A DNA stretch of 64,000 nt from G963677085 sp963677085 (lineage in GTDB: Bacteria > Planctomycetota > Planctomycetia > Pirellulales > Thermoguttaceae). Below, one piece after another: positions 25,756 through 34,141 of the stretch. The number at the start of each line of letters is the position of its first letter. Positions within the stretch are counted from its first letter, which is position 1. Where the stretch lies: NCBI GenBank assembly GCA_963677085.2, contig CAXXFH010000004.1:3968001-4032000 (forward strand), in the 5' to 3' direction. The position numbers were made by a program, and so were the translations under genes. Under the pieces are notes generated by a model that was not told where the DNA came from, did no database searches, and saw nothing but the letters and a program-made list of their open reading frames with translations.

Positions 25756-26760
25756 ATGAACAAAGACGACCTCATTGTGATTGGTGGAGCAGGCGGATTT
25801 ATCGCGGGCGCGTTAACGCGGTCCTTCTACGACCGAGGATTCACCAACATCCGGGCCGTCGACAAAAAGCCGCTCGATCAGTGGTACCAGACGGTCGACG
25901 GCGTTGAGAATGTGCCCGAGTGCGACCTGATGGAAAAAGACAATTGCTACAAAGTTTGCGACGGCGCTGTGGAGGTTTACAACCTGGCGGCCGACATGGG
26001 TGGCATGGGCTTTATCGAATCTCATAAGGCCGAGTGCATGCTCTCGGTGTTGATCAGCACCCACATGCTGATGGCGGCCAAGGAGGCCGGCGCCAAGCGT
26101 TTTTTCTATTCGTCGTCGGCCTGTGTCTACAACGGCGACAAGCAGAAGGACACGAACATTACCGCCTTAAAGGAAGAAGACGCCTACCCGGCGCTGGCCG
26201 AAGACGGTTACGGTTGGGAGAAACTGTTCACCGAGCGGATGTGCCGCCACTTCCGCGAAGACTACGGCATTGAAACCCGGGTTGCCCGTTTCCACAACGT
26301 CTACGGTCCCTTCGGCACCTGGGACGGCGGTCGCGAAAAGGCCCCGGCCGCGTTGTCGCGCAAGATCATCGCCGCGCAAGACGACGGGAGTATGGAAATC
26401 GAGATCTGGGGCGACGGTGAGCAAACCCGAAGCTTCATGTACATCGACGATTGCCTGATGGGTATCGACAAGATCCTCCACAGCGATATCCTAGAGCCCA
26501 TCAACTTGGGCAGTTCCGAGTTGGTGTCGATCAACCAACTGGTCGACATCATCGAAGACATCGCGGGCGTGAAGGTGAAGCGAAACTACAAGCTCGACGC
26601 GCCGAAAGGTGTCCGCGGCCGCAACAGCGACAACACACTGATCCAAAAGTACCTGGGCTGGGAGCCGTCGATCACGTTGCGCGAAGGCCTGGAAAAGACC
26701 TACACCTGGATCAAGCAGCAGTACGCCGACCGCAAAGCAGGCAAGGCGGTTGTTTGCTGA
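25756..26760 (+). CDS. GDP-mannose 3,5-epimerase-like SDR enzyme
   Basis: 334-residue extended short-chain dehydrogenase/reductase. The NAD site is IGGAGGFIAGAL. It carries strings diagnostic of plant GDP-mannose 3,5-epimerase: NLAADMGGMGFI (77-87), SSSACVY (Cys123, acid/base), YGWEKL (Tyr152 and Lys156), RFHNVYGPFGTWDGGREKAP (178-197; Lys195, acid/base), WGDGEQTRSF and GVRGRNSDN. The family converts GDP-D-mannose to GDP-L-galactose and GDP-L-gulose through a keto intermediate. It could supply L-galactose-type sugars to the envelope glycan cluster at 41-57 kb. No GDP-mannose pyrophosphorylase is in the window. Confidence 0.9.
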   Translation: MNKDDLIVIGGAGGFIAGALTRSFYDRGFTNIRAVDKKPLDQWYQTVDGVENVPECDLMEKDNCYKVCDGAVEVYNLAADMGGMGFIESHKAECMLSVLISTHMLMAAKEAGAKRFFYSSSACVYNGDKQKDTNITALKEEDAYPALAEDGYGWEKLFTERMCRHFREDYGIETRVARFHNVYGPFGTWDGGREKAPAALSRKIIAAQDDGSMEIEIWGDGEQTRSFMYIDDCLMGIDKILHSDILEPINLGSSELVSINQLVDIIEDIAGVKVKRNYKLDAPKGVRGRNSDNTLIQKYLGWEPSITLREGLEKTYTWIKQQYADRKAGKAVVC

Positions 26761-26784
26761 GCTCGGGTGAATCTCTGATTACGC

Positions 26785-27000
26785 GAAACTCTCGTTCCCA
26801 CGCTTCGCGTGGGAACGCACGCCTCGGACGCTTCGCGTCGTGGCAGTGCTGTAGCCAGACACTCTGCTCCGAATTCTGCGAAGCAGAGCTTCGTCAAGCG
26901 GTTCCCAAGCTGGAGCTTGGGAACCAGGGGATGCTCGGGGTTCGGAATCAGGGGAAACGCATCGTCGTCCTTCGGCATGCTGAAGCATGGCCTACCGTCG
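26785..27000. repeat. Family C and D palindromes
   Basis: Three hairpins in a row: GTTCCCACGCTTCGCGTGGGAAC (26794-26816), GTTCCCAAGCTGGAGCTTGGGAAC (26901-26924) and CATGCTGAAGCATGGCCTAC (around 26977). The last is family D, seen again at 37.65, 37.75 and 63.56 kb. The gap from 26761 to 27041 holds nothing else recognisable. Confidence 0.8.
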
Positions 27001-27041
27001 TCGCACGGGGACTCCTGAAGCGTAGCCTACGGGGTGGGCGC

Positions 27042-28391
27042 TCAGTCCATGTGGAACTTGTGCGTTCTGAAGCCGTAGATCGCGATAACAACGAAGCAGA
27101 ACAGCGGCAGAACAAAGGACGCATTCACCGCGGGCAACGTCAGGAAGCCCAGGTCGACGGTCTTCAGGTCGATGATGAAACCTTGAGCAGGCGGCATCAC
27201 GGAGCCGCCCAGAATGGCCATGATGAGCCCTGCGGCGGCGATCTTGGCGTCTTCTCCCAGGCCCTTCAGTGCAATCCCGTAGATTGTGGGGAACATAAGT
27301 GACATGCAGGCCGAGACGCCCACCAGGCAGTAAAGACCGGTGATTCCCTGGATTAAGATTGTGCCAAGTGTCAGCAGGAAGCCACCCAAGGCGAGAACCA
27401 TCAGCAAGGCACCCGGCTTGATGAACTTCAACAGGAAGGTACAGATGAAACGGCTCGTGCAGAAGAGGATCATGGCACCGATGTTGTACTTCTGGGAGAG
27501 CACCTCGGCTGCTTGCTCACTCATGTTGTAGGGCGAAGCTGTGAAAATCGCCGTGCCGTAATGGATGATGAACGTCCAGCACATGATTTGTGCCCCGACG
27601 TAGAACATTTGAGCTACCACACCTTCGATGTATCGCTTGTTGGCGAACAGCCGACTGAGCGTACCTGCAATATCCAGTTTGTGTGACTTGTCCTGCGAGT
27701 GGGGCATCTTGATCACGGCAATCACGATGAAGAATGCCAGAATTATCAGCCCGATAGCCACGTAGGGCATACGGATGACTCCCAGGTCGTGGGCGGTGAC
27801 TTGTTGCAGTTCGTTGGCCGCCATCGCCGACCGTTCTTCAATGGTGGCCGTGTTGAGTCTCGCGATGATCAACTGCTGAGCGGTAAACATGCCCATCAGA
27901 GAGCCGATGGGGTTGAAGGCTTGCGAGAAGTTCAACCGCCGAGTGGCCGTTTCGTCGGAGCCCATCGACATGATGTACGGGTTTGCACCCGTTTCAAGGA
28001 ACGACAGCCCACAGGTCAGGATGAAGTAGGCAATCAAAAACGGCCAGAAGACCATCATCAAGCTGGCCGGGATGAACAGCAACGCTCCGGTAGCGTACAA
28101 TCCCAGGCCGATGAGGATTCCCGTCTTGTACGACGTCTTTTTGATGATCAGCGCGGCCGGGAATGCCATGGCGAAGTAACCGCCATAGAAGGCGAACTGA
28201 ACCAGCGACCCTTGGAAATTGCTCATCAGCAAAATCTTCGAAAACGCCTTGACCATGGGGTTCGTGATATCGTTGGCGAATCCCCACAGGGCGAAACAGC
28301 AAGTAACGAGGATCCACGGCAGAAGAACGGCTGCCGGAATAACGGGGTCGATGTGGCTTTTGGGCGCTGAGGGTTTGGTCGCGTCGGTCAT
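27042..28391 (-). CDS. fucP: L-fucose:H+ symporter-like permease (FHS family MFS)
   Basis: 449-residue integral membrane transporter with about 12 TM helices. FHS-family marks are the opening FALWGFANDITNPMV and the helix GLSFLETGANPYI, where a conserved Glu sits in the transport path of E. coli FucP, plus QFAFYGGYFAMAFPAA. The family imports L-fucose, L-galactose or glucose/galactose with protons; the 'F-AND' start motif favours the FucP branch. It would import fucose released by the GH29 enzyme at 17-18.5 kb. The cognate isomerase, kinase and aldolase are not adjacent. Confidence 0.88.
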   Translation of the reverse strand: MTDATKPSAPKSHIDPVIPAAVLLPWILVTCCFALWGFANDITNPMVKAFSKILLMSNFQGSLVQFAFYGGYFAMAFPAALIIKKTSYKTGILIGLGLYATGALLFIPASLMMVFWPFLIAYFILTCGLSFLETGANPYIMSMGSDETATRRLNFSQAFNPIGSLMGMFTAQQLIIARLNTATIEERSAMAANELQQVTAHDLGVIRMPYVAIGLIILAFFIVIAVIKMPHSQDKSHKLDIAGTLSRLFANKRYIEGVVAQMFYVGAQIMCWTFIIHYGTAIFTASPYNMSEQAAEVLSQKYNIGAMILFCTSRFICTFLLKFIKPGALLMVLALGGFLLTLGTILIQGITGLYCLVGVSACMSLMFPTIYGIALKGLGEDAKIAAAGLIMAILGGSVMPPAQGFIIDLKTVDLGFLTLPAVNASFVLPLFCFVVIAIYGFRTHKFHMD

Positions 28392-28630
28392 GTTTGGATC
28401 GGTCCTGTTCTTAACTCATTTCGGGCCACTATTGATGGTTGCATCTGCAGCGAACGTTGGCCGCGAGTGCGCCTAGAAACCGGGGTCCTGTCGGTCGCCC
28501 GCCGTTCGTGCGATTGGCAACGGTCAATAACTCAGACCAGCAAGGTCGCCCATCATAACACAAAATTTTCGCTGCTGCTATTGTCTTCTGGCCTTGCGAG
28601 GGGGGTGGCGGAGGTGCTATCCGCACTACC

Positions 28631-28740
28631 AACCTCAAATACGGTTACCCTTACCTTTTCCACAAAGATTAGCGGCCAGCGGGAGCGGTTTCTTGCCTGC
28701 GGGCGGTAACACCGGCTTGGCGGGCGGACCTGCCACCCTG
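28631..28740 (+). repeat. Dispersed family A element, copy A4
   Basis: More divergent copy with AACCTCAAATACGGTTACC, CACAAAGATTAGCGGCCAGC, GGGAGCGGTTTCTTGCCTG and CGGTAACACCGGCTTGGCGG. Apart from it, the divergent gap 28392-29063 contains an AT-rich patch (about 28750-28785), probably promoter sequence, and no supported gene. Confidence 0.7.
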
Positions 28741-29063
28741 GGTGGTGTGTGTTTTATTCAAAATTCGGACGCGTTCTGTTAATCTGGGGCTTGTGACTGG
28801 AATTTGATCCCGAGGTTACCGGGCTGCCGGCTGAGTTGGGACTAATGCACCCGGGAAAACCGCATTTTCGAGGGATGGCACAAACGGACTCGCGGCGTGG
28901 GAATCGTTCGAAACACATGGGCGTTTGCGTTTGGTGTTGCCGGCGCCTTCCCGGTCAATTGTGCGTTGTTATACTGGTGCTTCCCGAGGCTTGAAATCGC
29001 GGGGTGGGTGCCATCGCCACCGCGACTTTGCCGCCGCATTTCGAGAGAAGAGGACAAGCCATC

Positions 29064-30332
29064 ATGTTACACGAAGCGATGGGCCGGGCACTGGTTTCGG
29101 TACTACTGGTAGCCGCCGGTGCGAACCTGGCTCCGGCAGCCGACCGCGATAACCCATCTTCCAACTACGGTCAAGCCAAGCAGTTCCTCGCCGCACATAC
29201 CCAGGTTGTCGAATTGACCAACGACCAGGGTGGCCGGGTGCTCATCTGTCCGGAATACCAAGGCCGGGTAATGACCTCGACGCTCGATGGCGATGAGGGG
29301 CTCAGTTTCGGCTTCGTCTGCTTCGACTTCATTCGTCAGGGTAAGAACGACCCACAGTTCAACAACTACGGCGGCGAAGAGCGTTTCTGGTTTTCGCCCG
29401 AGGGTGGGCCTTTTAGCCTCTGGTTCAAGCCGGGGCTGACCGAACAGACGCTCAAAGACTGGTACACGCCCAAGGGGCTCAACGAAGGGGCGTGGGCGCT
29501 CGTCCGGCGACCCGGCGACGCGGGCGTTCGTATGACGCAAAAAATGCAATTGCAAAACGCCTCGGCCACCCGAGTCGAAGTCGACGTTGTCCGCGATGTT
29601 CGCCTGTTGCGTTCATCCGACTTCGACGACCTGTTCGGCGATCAAGTGGCCGGGCAGCTGGCTGCCCGCGACGTCAAATCGGTGGGCTACGAGTCGGTTA
29701 ACGAGGTGACCAACGACGGGACACCGTTGCAGCGTCAGACGGGATTGCTTTCCATCTGGATGCTGGGGATGTTCAACTCCAGCCCGAAGACCGTGGTGAT
29801 TGTTCCCTATCGGCCCGGTCCGGAGTCGGAATTGGGTCCGGTCGTTACGGCCGACTATTTCAACACGCCGGGCGCCGATCGACTGAAGGTTCTGCCCAGT
29901 TCGATTCTGTTGCTGGCCGACGCCAAGTTCCGCTCGAAGATTGGCACCTCGAAGCGTCGGGCGGTCGATGTTCTCGGTTCGATCGACTTTGTCAACAACG
30001 TGCTCACGCTGATGAAGTTTTCACTGCCGGAAGATGCGCCGGAAGAACTCTACATGAACAACGTCTGGGGAGTCTCGCAGAAAAAGCCCTACGATGGCGA
30101 CGTGGTGAACAGCTACAACGACGGCCCGAACGACCTGGGCAGCCAGTTGGGGCCGTTTTACGAACTGGAAACGTTATCACCCGCCCGAGAGTTGAAGACC
30201 GGCGATACCCTGACGCATCGCCAGGCGACTCTACACATTCAGGCCGACTTCGCCACGCTCAACGCCATTGCCCAAAGCGTGCTGAAGACCGATTTACGCG
30301 AAGTCCGTCAGCAAATGGGGCTTGGGCGTTGA
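29064..30332 (+). CDS. Secreted protein of unknown function (DUF6786-like)
   Basis: 422-residue protein with a signal peptide (ALVSVLLVAAGANLAPAA). The ATG at 29064 has GAGGA about 10 bases upstream; the frame is open further but the signal peptide fixes the start. The body is beta-rich and reads like an uncharacterised family found in planctomycetes and Bacteroidetes, provisionally DUF6786. Recognisable pieces are GGRVLICPEYQGRVMTS, NNYGGEERFWFSPEGGPFSL and DVLGSIDF. The WFSPEGG-type strings recall galactose-mutarotase-like folds that bind sugars. Its stop overlaps the start of mntP by TTGA. Confidence 0.75.
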   Translation: MLHEAMGRALVSVLLVAAGANLAPAADRDNPSSNYGQAKQFLAAHTQVVELTNDQGGRVLICPEYQGRVMTSTLDGDEGLSFGFVCFDFIRQGKNDPQFNNYGGEERFWFSPEGGPFSLWFKPGLTEQTLKDWYTPKGLNEGAWALVRRPGDAGVRMTQKMQLQNASATRVEVDVVRDVRLLRSSDFDDLFGDQVAGQLAARDVKSVGYESVNEVTNDGTPLQRQTGLLSIWMLGMFNSSPKTVVIVPYRPGPESELGPVVTADYFNTPGADRLKVLPSSILLLADAKFRSKIGTSKRRAVDVLGSIDFVNNVLTLMKFSLPEDAPEELYMNNVWGVSQKKPYDGDVVNSYNDGPNDLGSQLGPFYELETLSPARELKTGDTLTHRQATLHIQADFATLNAIAQSVLKTDLREVRQQMGLGR

Positions 30333-30889
30333 GTTGGTTGGTGATGCTACAGATTGCCTTTGGGCTGGCGATGGATGCCTTCGCCGTGTCGATCGTGGCG
30401 GGCATCACGCTTGCCGAGGTCACACCGCGCCACGTGTTTCGCTTGGCATTCCACTTCGGGTTGTTTCAGGCCTTGATGCCGCTGATTGGTTGGGCGGCCG
30501 GGCGTGAGTTGGTCGACTACATCGGCGCGTACGACCACTGGCTGGCTTTCGGGCTGTTGGCCTTCGTGGGCGGGAAGATGCTTTGGGAAGCCCGGCACGA
30601 CCATCCGCCCGAGATGAAGACCGACCCGACGCGCGGCATCATGCTGGTCACGCTTTCGGTGGCCACCAGCATCGACGCCTTGGCCGTGGGCCTGAGCATG
30701 GCGTTGCTCGATGTCTCGATCTGGGTGCCCGCCGCGGTGATCGGACTGGTTGCCTGCGCGATGAGCGTGGTCGGCATCGGCTTCGGCAAACGCATCAGCC
30801 CCGCTTGGGGCCGCGGGGCCGAAATTCTCGGCGGCCTCGTCCTGCTGGGCATCGGCGTGCGAATTCTGGTGAGCCACCTTGGGGCGTGA
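30329..30889 (+). CDS. mntP: Manganese efflux pump MntP
   Basis: 186-residue, six-helix membrane protein of the MntP family, which exports Mn(II). Both conserved acidic signatures are present: GLAMDAFAVSIVAG near the N-terminus and TSIDALAVGLSMAL in the second half. The TTG at 30329 is preferred because it lines the N-terminus up with E. coli MntP and overlaps the stop of the previous gene (TTGA); an ATG at 30344 would cut into TM1. No manganese riboswitch is possible upstream given the overlap, so regulation would be through the upstream gene. Confidence 0.93.
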   Translation: MSWLVMLQIAFGLAMDAFAVSIVAGITLAEVTPRHVFRLAFHFGLFQALMPLIGWAAGRELVDYIGAYDHWLAFGLLAFVGGKMLWEARHDHPPEMKTDPTRGIMLVTLSVATSIDALAVGLSMALLDVSIWVPAAVIGLVACAMSVVGIGFGKRISPAWGRGAEILGGLVLLGIGVRILVSHLGA

Positions 30890-30906
30890 CGTGTGGGCTC
30901 AGGCGT

Positions 30907-31302
30907 CTATTTGAAGTACGGCTTGAACTCTTCCGTGGGTTTCCGGTCGGAGTAAAGATAGAGCATCACCCCATTTGGGTCGAGGATTGCAAACCCACGG
31001 TCACCCCAGGGGTGGTCTTCGATGGGCATGACGGGCGTCACGCCTTCCGCGGCGAGCCGTTTGTATTCCGCATCCACATCGGCCACCGAGATGTTGTAGG
31101 TCAGGCCCGAAGGGTTGCACGCCGCCGTCCCGGGCGGTCTCGGGGCCATGAACTGAAGTTGAGAGCTTTCCTTACCGATTTGCAGATTCACGTACCATCC
31201 GCAGTCAAATGTGACCTTCGCACCAAAGTGCTTCACGTAGAAATCCCGAGACTCCTTAACCTTCTTAGTGGTAATGCATGGAGATAATGCATTCGCGATC
31301 AT
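30907..31302 (-). CDS. VOC/glyoxalase-fold protein
   Basis: 131-residue single vicinal-oxygen-chelate domain. The ATG at 31302 has AAAAGG upstream and is preferred over a longer frame. The fold shows two beta-alpha-beta-beta-beta units: LSPCITTKKVKESRDFY ... and YNISVADVDAEYKRL ... HPWGDRGFAILDPNGVMLYL. PhnB-like or antibiotic-resistance-like (bleomycin family) members share this pattern. Function cannot be fixed. It is convergent with mntP, and the tRNA-Leu terminator lies just upstream. Confidence 0.85.
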   Translation of the reverse strand: MIANALSPCITTKKVKESRDFYVKHFGAKVTFDCGWYVNLQIGKESSQLQFMAPRPPGTAACNPSGLTYNISVADVDAEYKRLAAEGVTPVMPIEDHPWGDRGFAILDPNGVMLYLYSDRKPTEEFKPYFK

Positions 31303-31353
31303 TTCTTTACCTTTTCGGAATCCTGCAAACGGTGTTGCACGTGTGAGCAAGCA

Positions 31354-31388
31354 CAAAAAAAGGACCTACGCCCTCGGGCATAGGTCCT
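31354..31388 (-). terminator. Rho-independent terminator of tRNA-Leu
   Basis: On the minus strand: GGACCTATGCC, loop CGAG, GGCGTAGGTCC, then seven T. It starts about 10 bases after the tRNA-Leu 3' end. Confidence 0.9.
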
Positions 31389-31395
31389 TATCGAG

Positions 31396-31480
<85 letters not shown>

Positions 31481-31638
31481 GACGAACTGCAATATCTTGT
31501 TGAGTTTAGCTCCTCGCGGCCGAACGTCAAGGCCCCGGGTGGCAACTTCCGGCGGTCGCCCGGTACCGGCCCATTTTGGGCACCGTCCCATTCTGGGTGT
31601 GCTCAAAAAACTGGGTAAATCGCGTCCGCCGCGGCGGG

Positions 31639-33252
31639 CTACGGCCGTTGGTGCTTAATAACCAGGATCGTCTGGTCGTCGCGAGGTTCGCGTCCACCGT
31701 GGTTCTCGACCCGTCCTCGCAGCAATGCAACGAGTTCCTCGGCCGGGTGGTCTACTTGCCCCAATAGGGTCTCGGCCACTCCCGACTCGCCCAGCAACCG
31801 GCCCTGCTCGTCGATGGCGTCGCGCACCCCGTCGGAGAAGACCACTAGCACCTCGCCCGGCTGGAGTTGGTGCCCGTGGGCGTCGTAGTCGGCCTCGGGG
31901 CTTTCGCCCAGCGGCGGATAGGCTCGGCTGAGCGATTGCCAGTTCTTGTTGCCCACGACAATCGCCGCGGGCTGTCCTGCCACGCTGTAGTTGATCCGGC
32001 CGGTGGCCGTTTCGATCAGCCCGAAAAACAGGGCCGCATACTGGTCGCCGGCCGAGCCCGTCCAATGGGTCAGGTTGAGTTGTTTGAGCGTCTCTTGCGG
32101 CTCGCGATGATACTGGCCGTGGGCTCGCAAGGCGGCTTTCAGGGCGTTGCCCGACAGGGCCGCGTTGATCCCCTGCTCCATGGCGTCGCCAACCGCTACG
32201 GCCAGCAGGCCGTTGGGCAGACAGAACCAGTCGTAGAAATCGCCGCCGAGGGCCTCGGCTTGGGTGTTGAAGCCGGCCACTTCCCAGTTGTCCAGCAACG
32301 GCGAGATCGTGGGCAATTGGTTGCGTTGCAGTCGTTCTGCCGCCGCGATTTGTTTCTTGAGTTTCGAGCTGTCGACACCTTCACGCAACAGCATCTCTCG
32401 TTCCAGATCGGCGGCCAGCCGTCCGGCCACCATCTCCAGAAGATTGGTTTGTCGATCGGAGAAGTCCTGGGTTTCGTCGCAGAAGATCCAAAACGTTCCC
32501 AGCAGGGTAGTGGGTGTCGAGACGGGCACACACACGGCAGCCCCACAGGTCTCGGGTACTTTCCAGTAGCCCATCGTCTCGGCGTCGCGCATGACCACGG
32601 CATGACCGAGCAACGCTTCGAGGTCGGCCACGGCGCCTTGCAGAGGTCGGGCGGGGACCGTCATTCGGTCGAACGGCAATCCCCAACAGCTTCGCAGTTT
32701 CAGATGGGTGGTGGCTTCGTCCAGCAGATACAGGGCGGCCGACTGGGCACCCACGGCCTCGGCACCGCCGCGAAGCACCGCTTCGAGACGCCGGGCCAAG
32801 TGTTGCGATTCTTCCGCGTGAGGAATCAGCGGTACGCCGGCGGCCAACTCCGCCTCGCGTTGCCAGAGCTGGTGCCGCGTTTGCAGCAATTCAGAAACCA
32901 ACTCGCTCAACGAAGAGGCCAGCGATCGGGCCGTTTGGGCATCGACGGTCTTCGCGCCGGCACCTTTTTTCGTCGCCGCCTTTTGGTCGGAAGGTGCCTC
33001 CCAAGGGGTCAGCCTGAGATGTCCTGGAGTAGTTCCAACGCCCGGGTTGACCGGGGAGGACCAACTCAGGTCGTCCACCTGGGCCGGCGCAGGGCCGGGG
33101 AGGTATTCCAACGACCAACCGGTCGTCTGACGAAACGCACGGAACACCTCGGGCAGGCTCGCCACGGCATCGATTTGCGGGCGGACAGCCTTCGGTGCTT
33201 CGCCAGTGAAGAGTTTCAGTTTCTTCTTTGTGCGGGATTTAGCCACGGTCAT
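31639..33252 (-). CDS. GAF-domain PP2C/SpoIIE-type serine phosphatase
   Basis: 537-residue cytoplasmic regulator. The ATG at 33252 is preferred over the longer frame. An N-terminal helical region is followed by a GAF domain (about 160-305, SAALYLLDEATTHLKLRSCW, GAAVCVPVSTPTTLLGTFW). Next are a coiled coil and linker and the PP2C-like domain, with metal-site motifs ALGGDFYDWF, VAVGDAMEQGI, VVFSDGVRDA and the end REPRDDQTILV. Members dephosphorylate anti-sigma-factor antagonists. No such partner is encoded nearby, so the target is unknown. Confidence 0.92.
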   Translation of the reverse strand: MTVAKSRTKKKLKLFTGEAPKAVRPQIDAVASLPEVFRAFRQTTGWSLEYLPGPAPAQVDDLSWSSPVNPGVGTTPGHLRLTPWEAPSDQKAATKKGAGAKTVDAQTARSLASSLSELVSELLQTRHQLWQREAELAAGVPLIPHAEESQHLARRLEAVLRGGAEAVGAQSAALYLLDEATTHLKLRSCWGLPFDRMTVPARPLQGAVADLEALLGHAVVMRDAETMGYWKVPETCGAAVCVPVSTPTTLLGTFWIFCDETQDFSDRQTNLLEMVAGRLAADLEREMLLREGVDSSKLKKQIAAAERLQRNQLPTISPLLDNWEVAGFNTQAEALGGDFYDWFCLPNGLLAVAVGDAMEQGINAALSGNALKAALRAHGQYHREPQETLKQLNLTHWTGSAGDQYAALFFGLIETATGRINYSVAGQPAAIVVGNKNWQSLSRAYPPLGESPEADYDAHGHQLQPGEVLVVFSDGVRDAIDEQGRLLGESGVAETLLGQVDHPAEELVALLRGRVENHGGREPRDDQTILVIKHQRP

Positions 33253-33655
33253 TGTCGTCGGGGGGCAGGATTGGTGCTTCGGGTGCCAACCCATCCGTGG
33301 CCATTACGAAAGCTCGCACGAACATGGAATGCCCAGGTTCGCCGACCACAACGTGAAACGGTGGTTCGAACGAAATGGCAACTGCCAGGATCGTGCCGTG
33401 CTCTGCGTTTGCTTGCGCCGCGGTGAGCGGATCAAGCCGGCGTATTCCCTTCCGACGGGACTGCCCACTGGCAAGGCGGCCAGACCGCCAGCCAACGAAG
33501 GTTGAGACCCCACGGGTGGAGTCGTTTCCCGTTGGCCGCTCGACGTCCGGGGTAAGCCCGAGGCGTCGAAACTTGCTTAATGTAGGGTAAGGTGAGGCCG
33601 GCCTATCGCGCGTCGTCCATTGTTGCGCAAGCTTCGTATCATCCGTGACCGGCAT
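33239..33655 (-). CDS. Possible small hypothetical protein upstream of the phosphatase
   Basis: 138-codon open frame whose stop overlaps the phosphatase start by 14 bases. The C-terminal half has a protein-like strand pattern (TILAVAISFEPPFHVVVGEP, then SMFVRAFVMATDGL), while the N-terminal half is Arg/Ser-rich and may be untranslated, so the true start may lie further downstream. No domain is recognised. Support is the frame overlap and composition only; it could be a spurious frame. Confidence 0.35.
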   Translation of the reverse strand: MPVTDDTKLAQQWTTRDRPASPYPTLSKFRRLGLTPDVERPTGNDSTRGVSTFVGWRSGRLASGQSRRKGIRRLDPLTAAQANAEHGTILAVAISFEPPFHVVVGEPGHSMFVRAFVMATDGLAPEAPILPPDDNDRG

Positions 33656-33905
33656 AGCTTAACATCGGAAAAAGGCCTGGTGGGCGTGAAAGAAACCGTT
33701 GGCGTCCGGTCGTGCGGACCGTGCGGGATGCGGCGCGGGCAAGATGGAGTGCGGACAAACTGTTACGGCGACTCATTTTTTTGACAGAATGAACAGGATC
33801 GGCGGGACAATTCGGCATGCTGCTTCGCTGATCCGGTCGCCCTGTATTTGTCCAGTCAAAAAGCGACTCTCCTTTGGCGGCCACCGTCGTGGGCAAGAAA
33901 CGAAA

Positions 33906-33939
33906 CGGGCCCTGATGAGAACAACCTCACCAGAGCCCG
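33906..33939 (-). terminator. Likely terminator of tRNA-Ala
   Basis: Hairpin CGGGCTCTGGTGAG / CTCATCAGGGCCCG with a six-base loop lies just after the tRNA-Ala 3' end on the minus strand. A T-run precedes the stem and a T-rich stretch (TTTCGTTTCTT) follows it. Confidence 0.55.
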
Positions 33940-33948
33940 AAAAAACAG

Positions 33949-34021
33949 TGGAGCGGAGGAGGATCGAACTCCCGACCTCTGCATTGCGAACGCAGCGCTC
34001 TCCCAGCTGAGCTACCGCCCC
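33949..34021 (-). tRNA. tRNA-Ala (anticodon CGC)
   Basis: Minus-strand cloverleaf: acceptor GGGGCGG with CCGCTCC (one G-T pair), D arm AGCTCAGCTGGGAGAGCG, anticodon stem CTGCG/TGCAG with loop TTCGCAA (anticodon CGC), T arm GGGAGTTCGATCCTCC. The 3' CCA is not encoded. Confidence 0.95.
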
Positions 34022-34141
34022 ATGGGCACACGGTTTGTGTGCGAGCACCTAGCCTTTATCGGCCGGTGCCAAGGAAGACTTCATTTTACACGGCCCCCGG
34101 GGGGTGTCAAAGGGGAGTCCTGAATCAATCGGGGTAATTGT

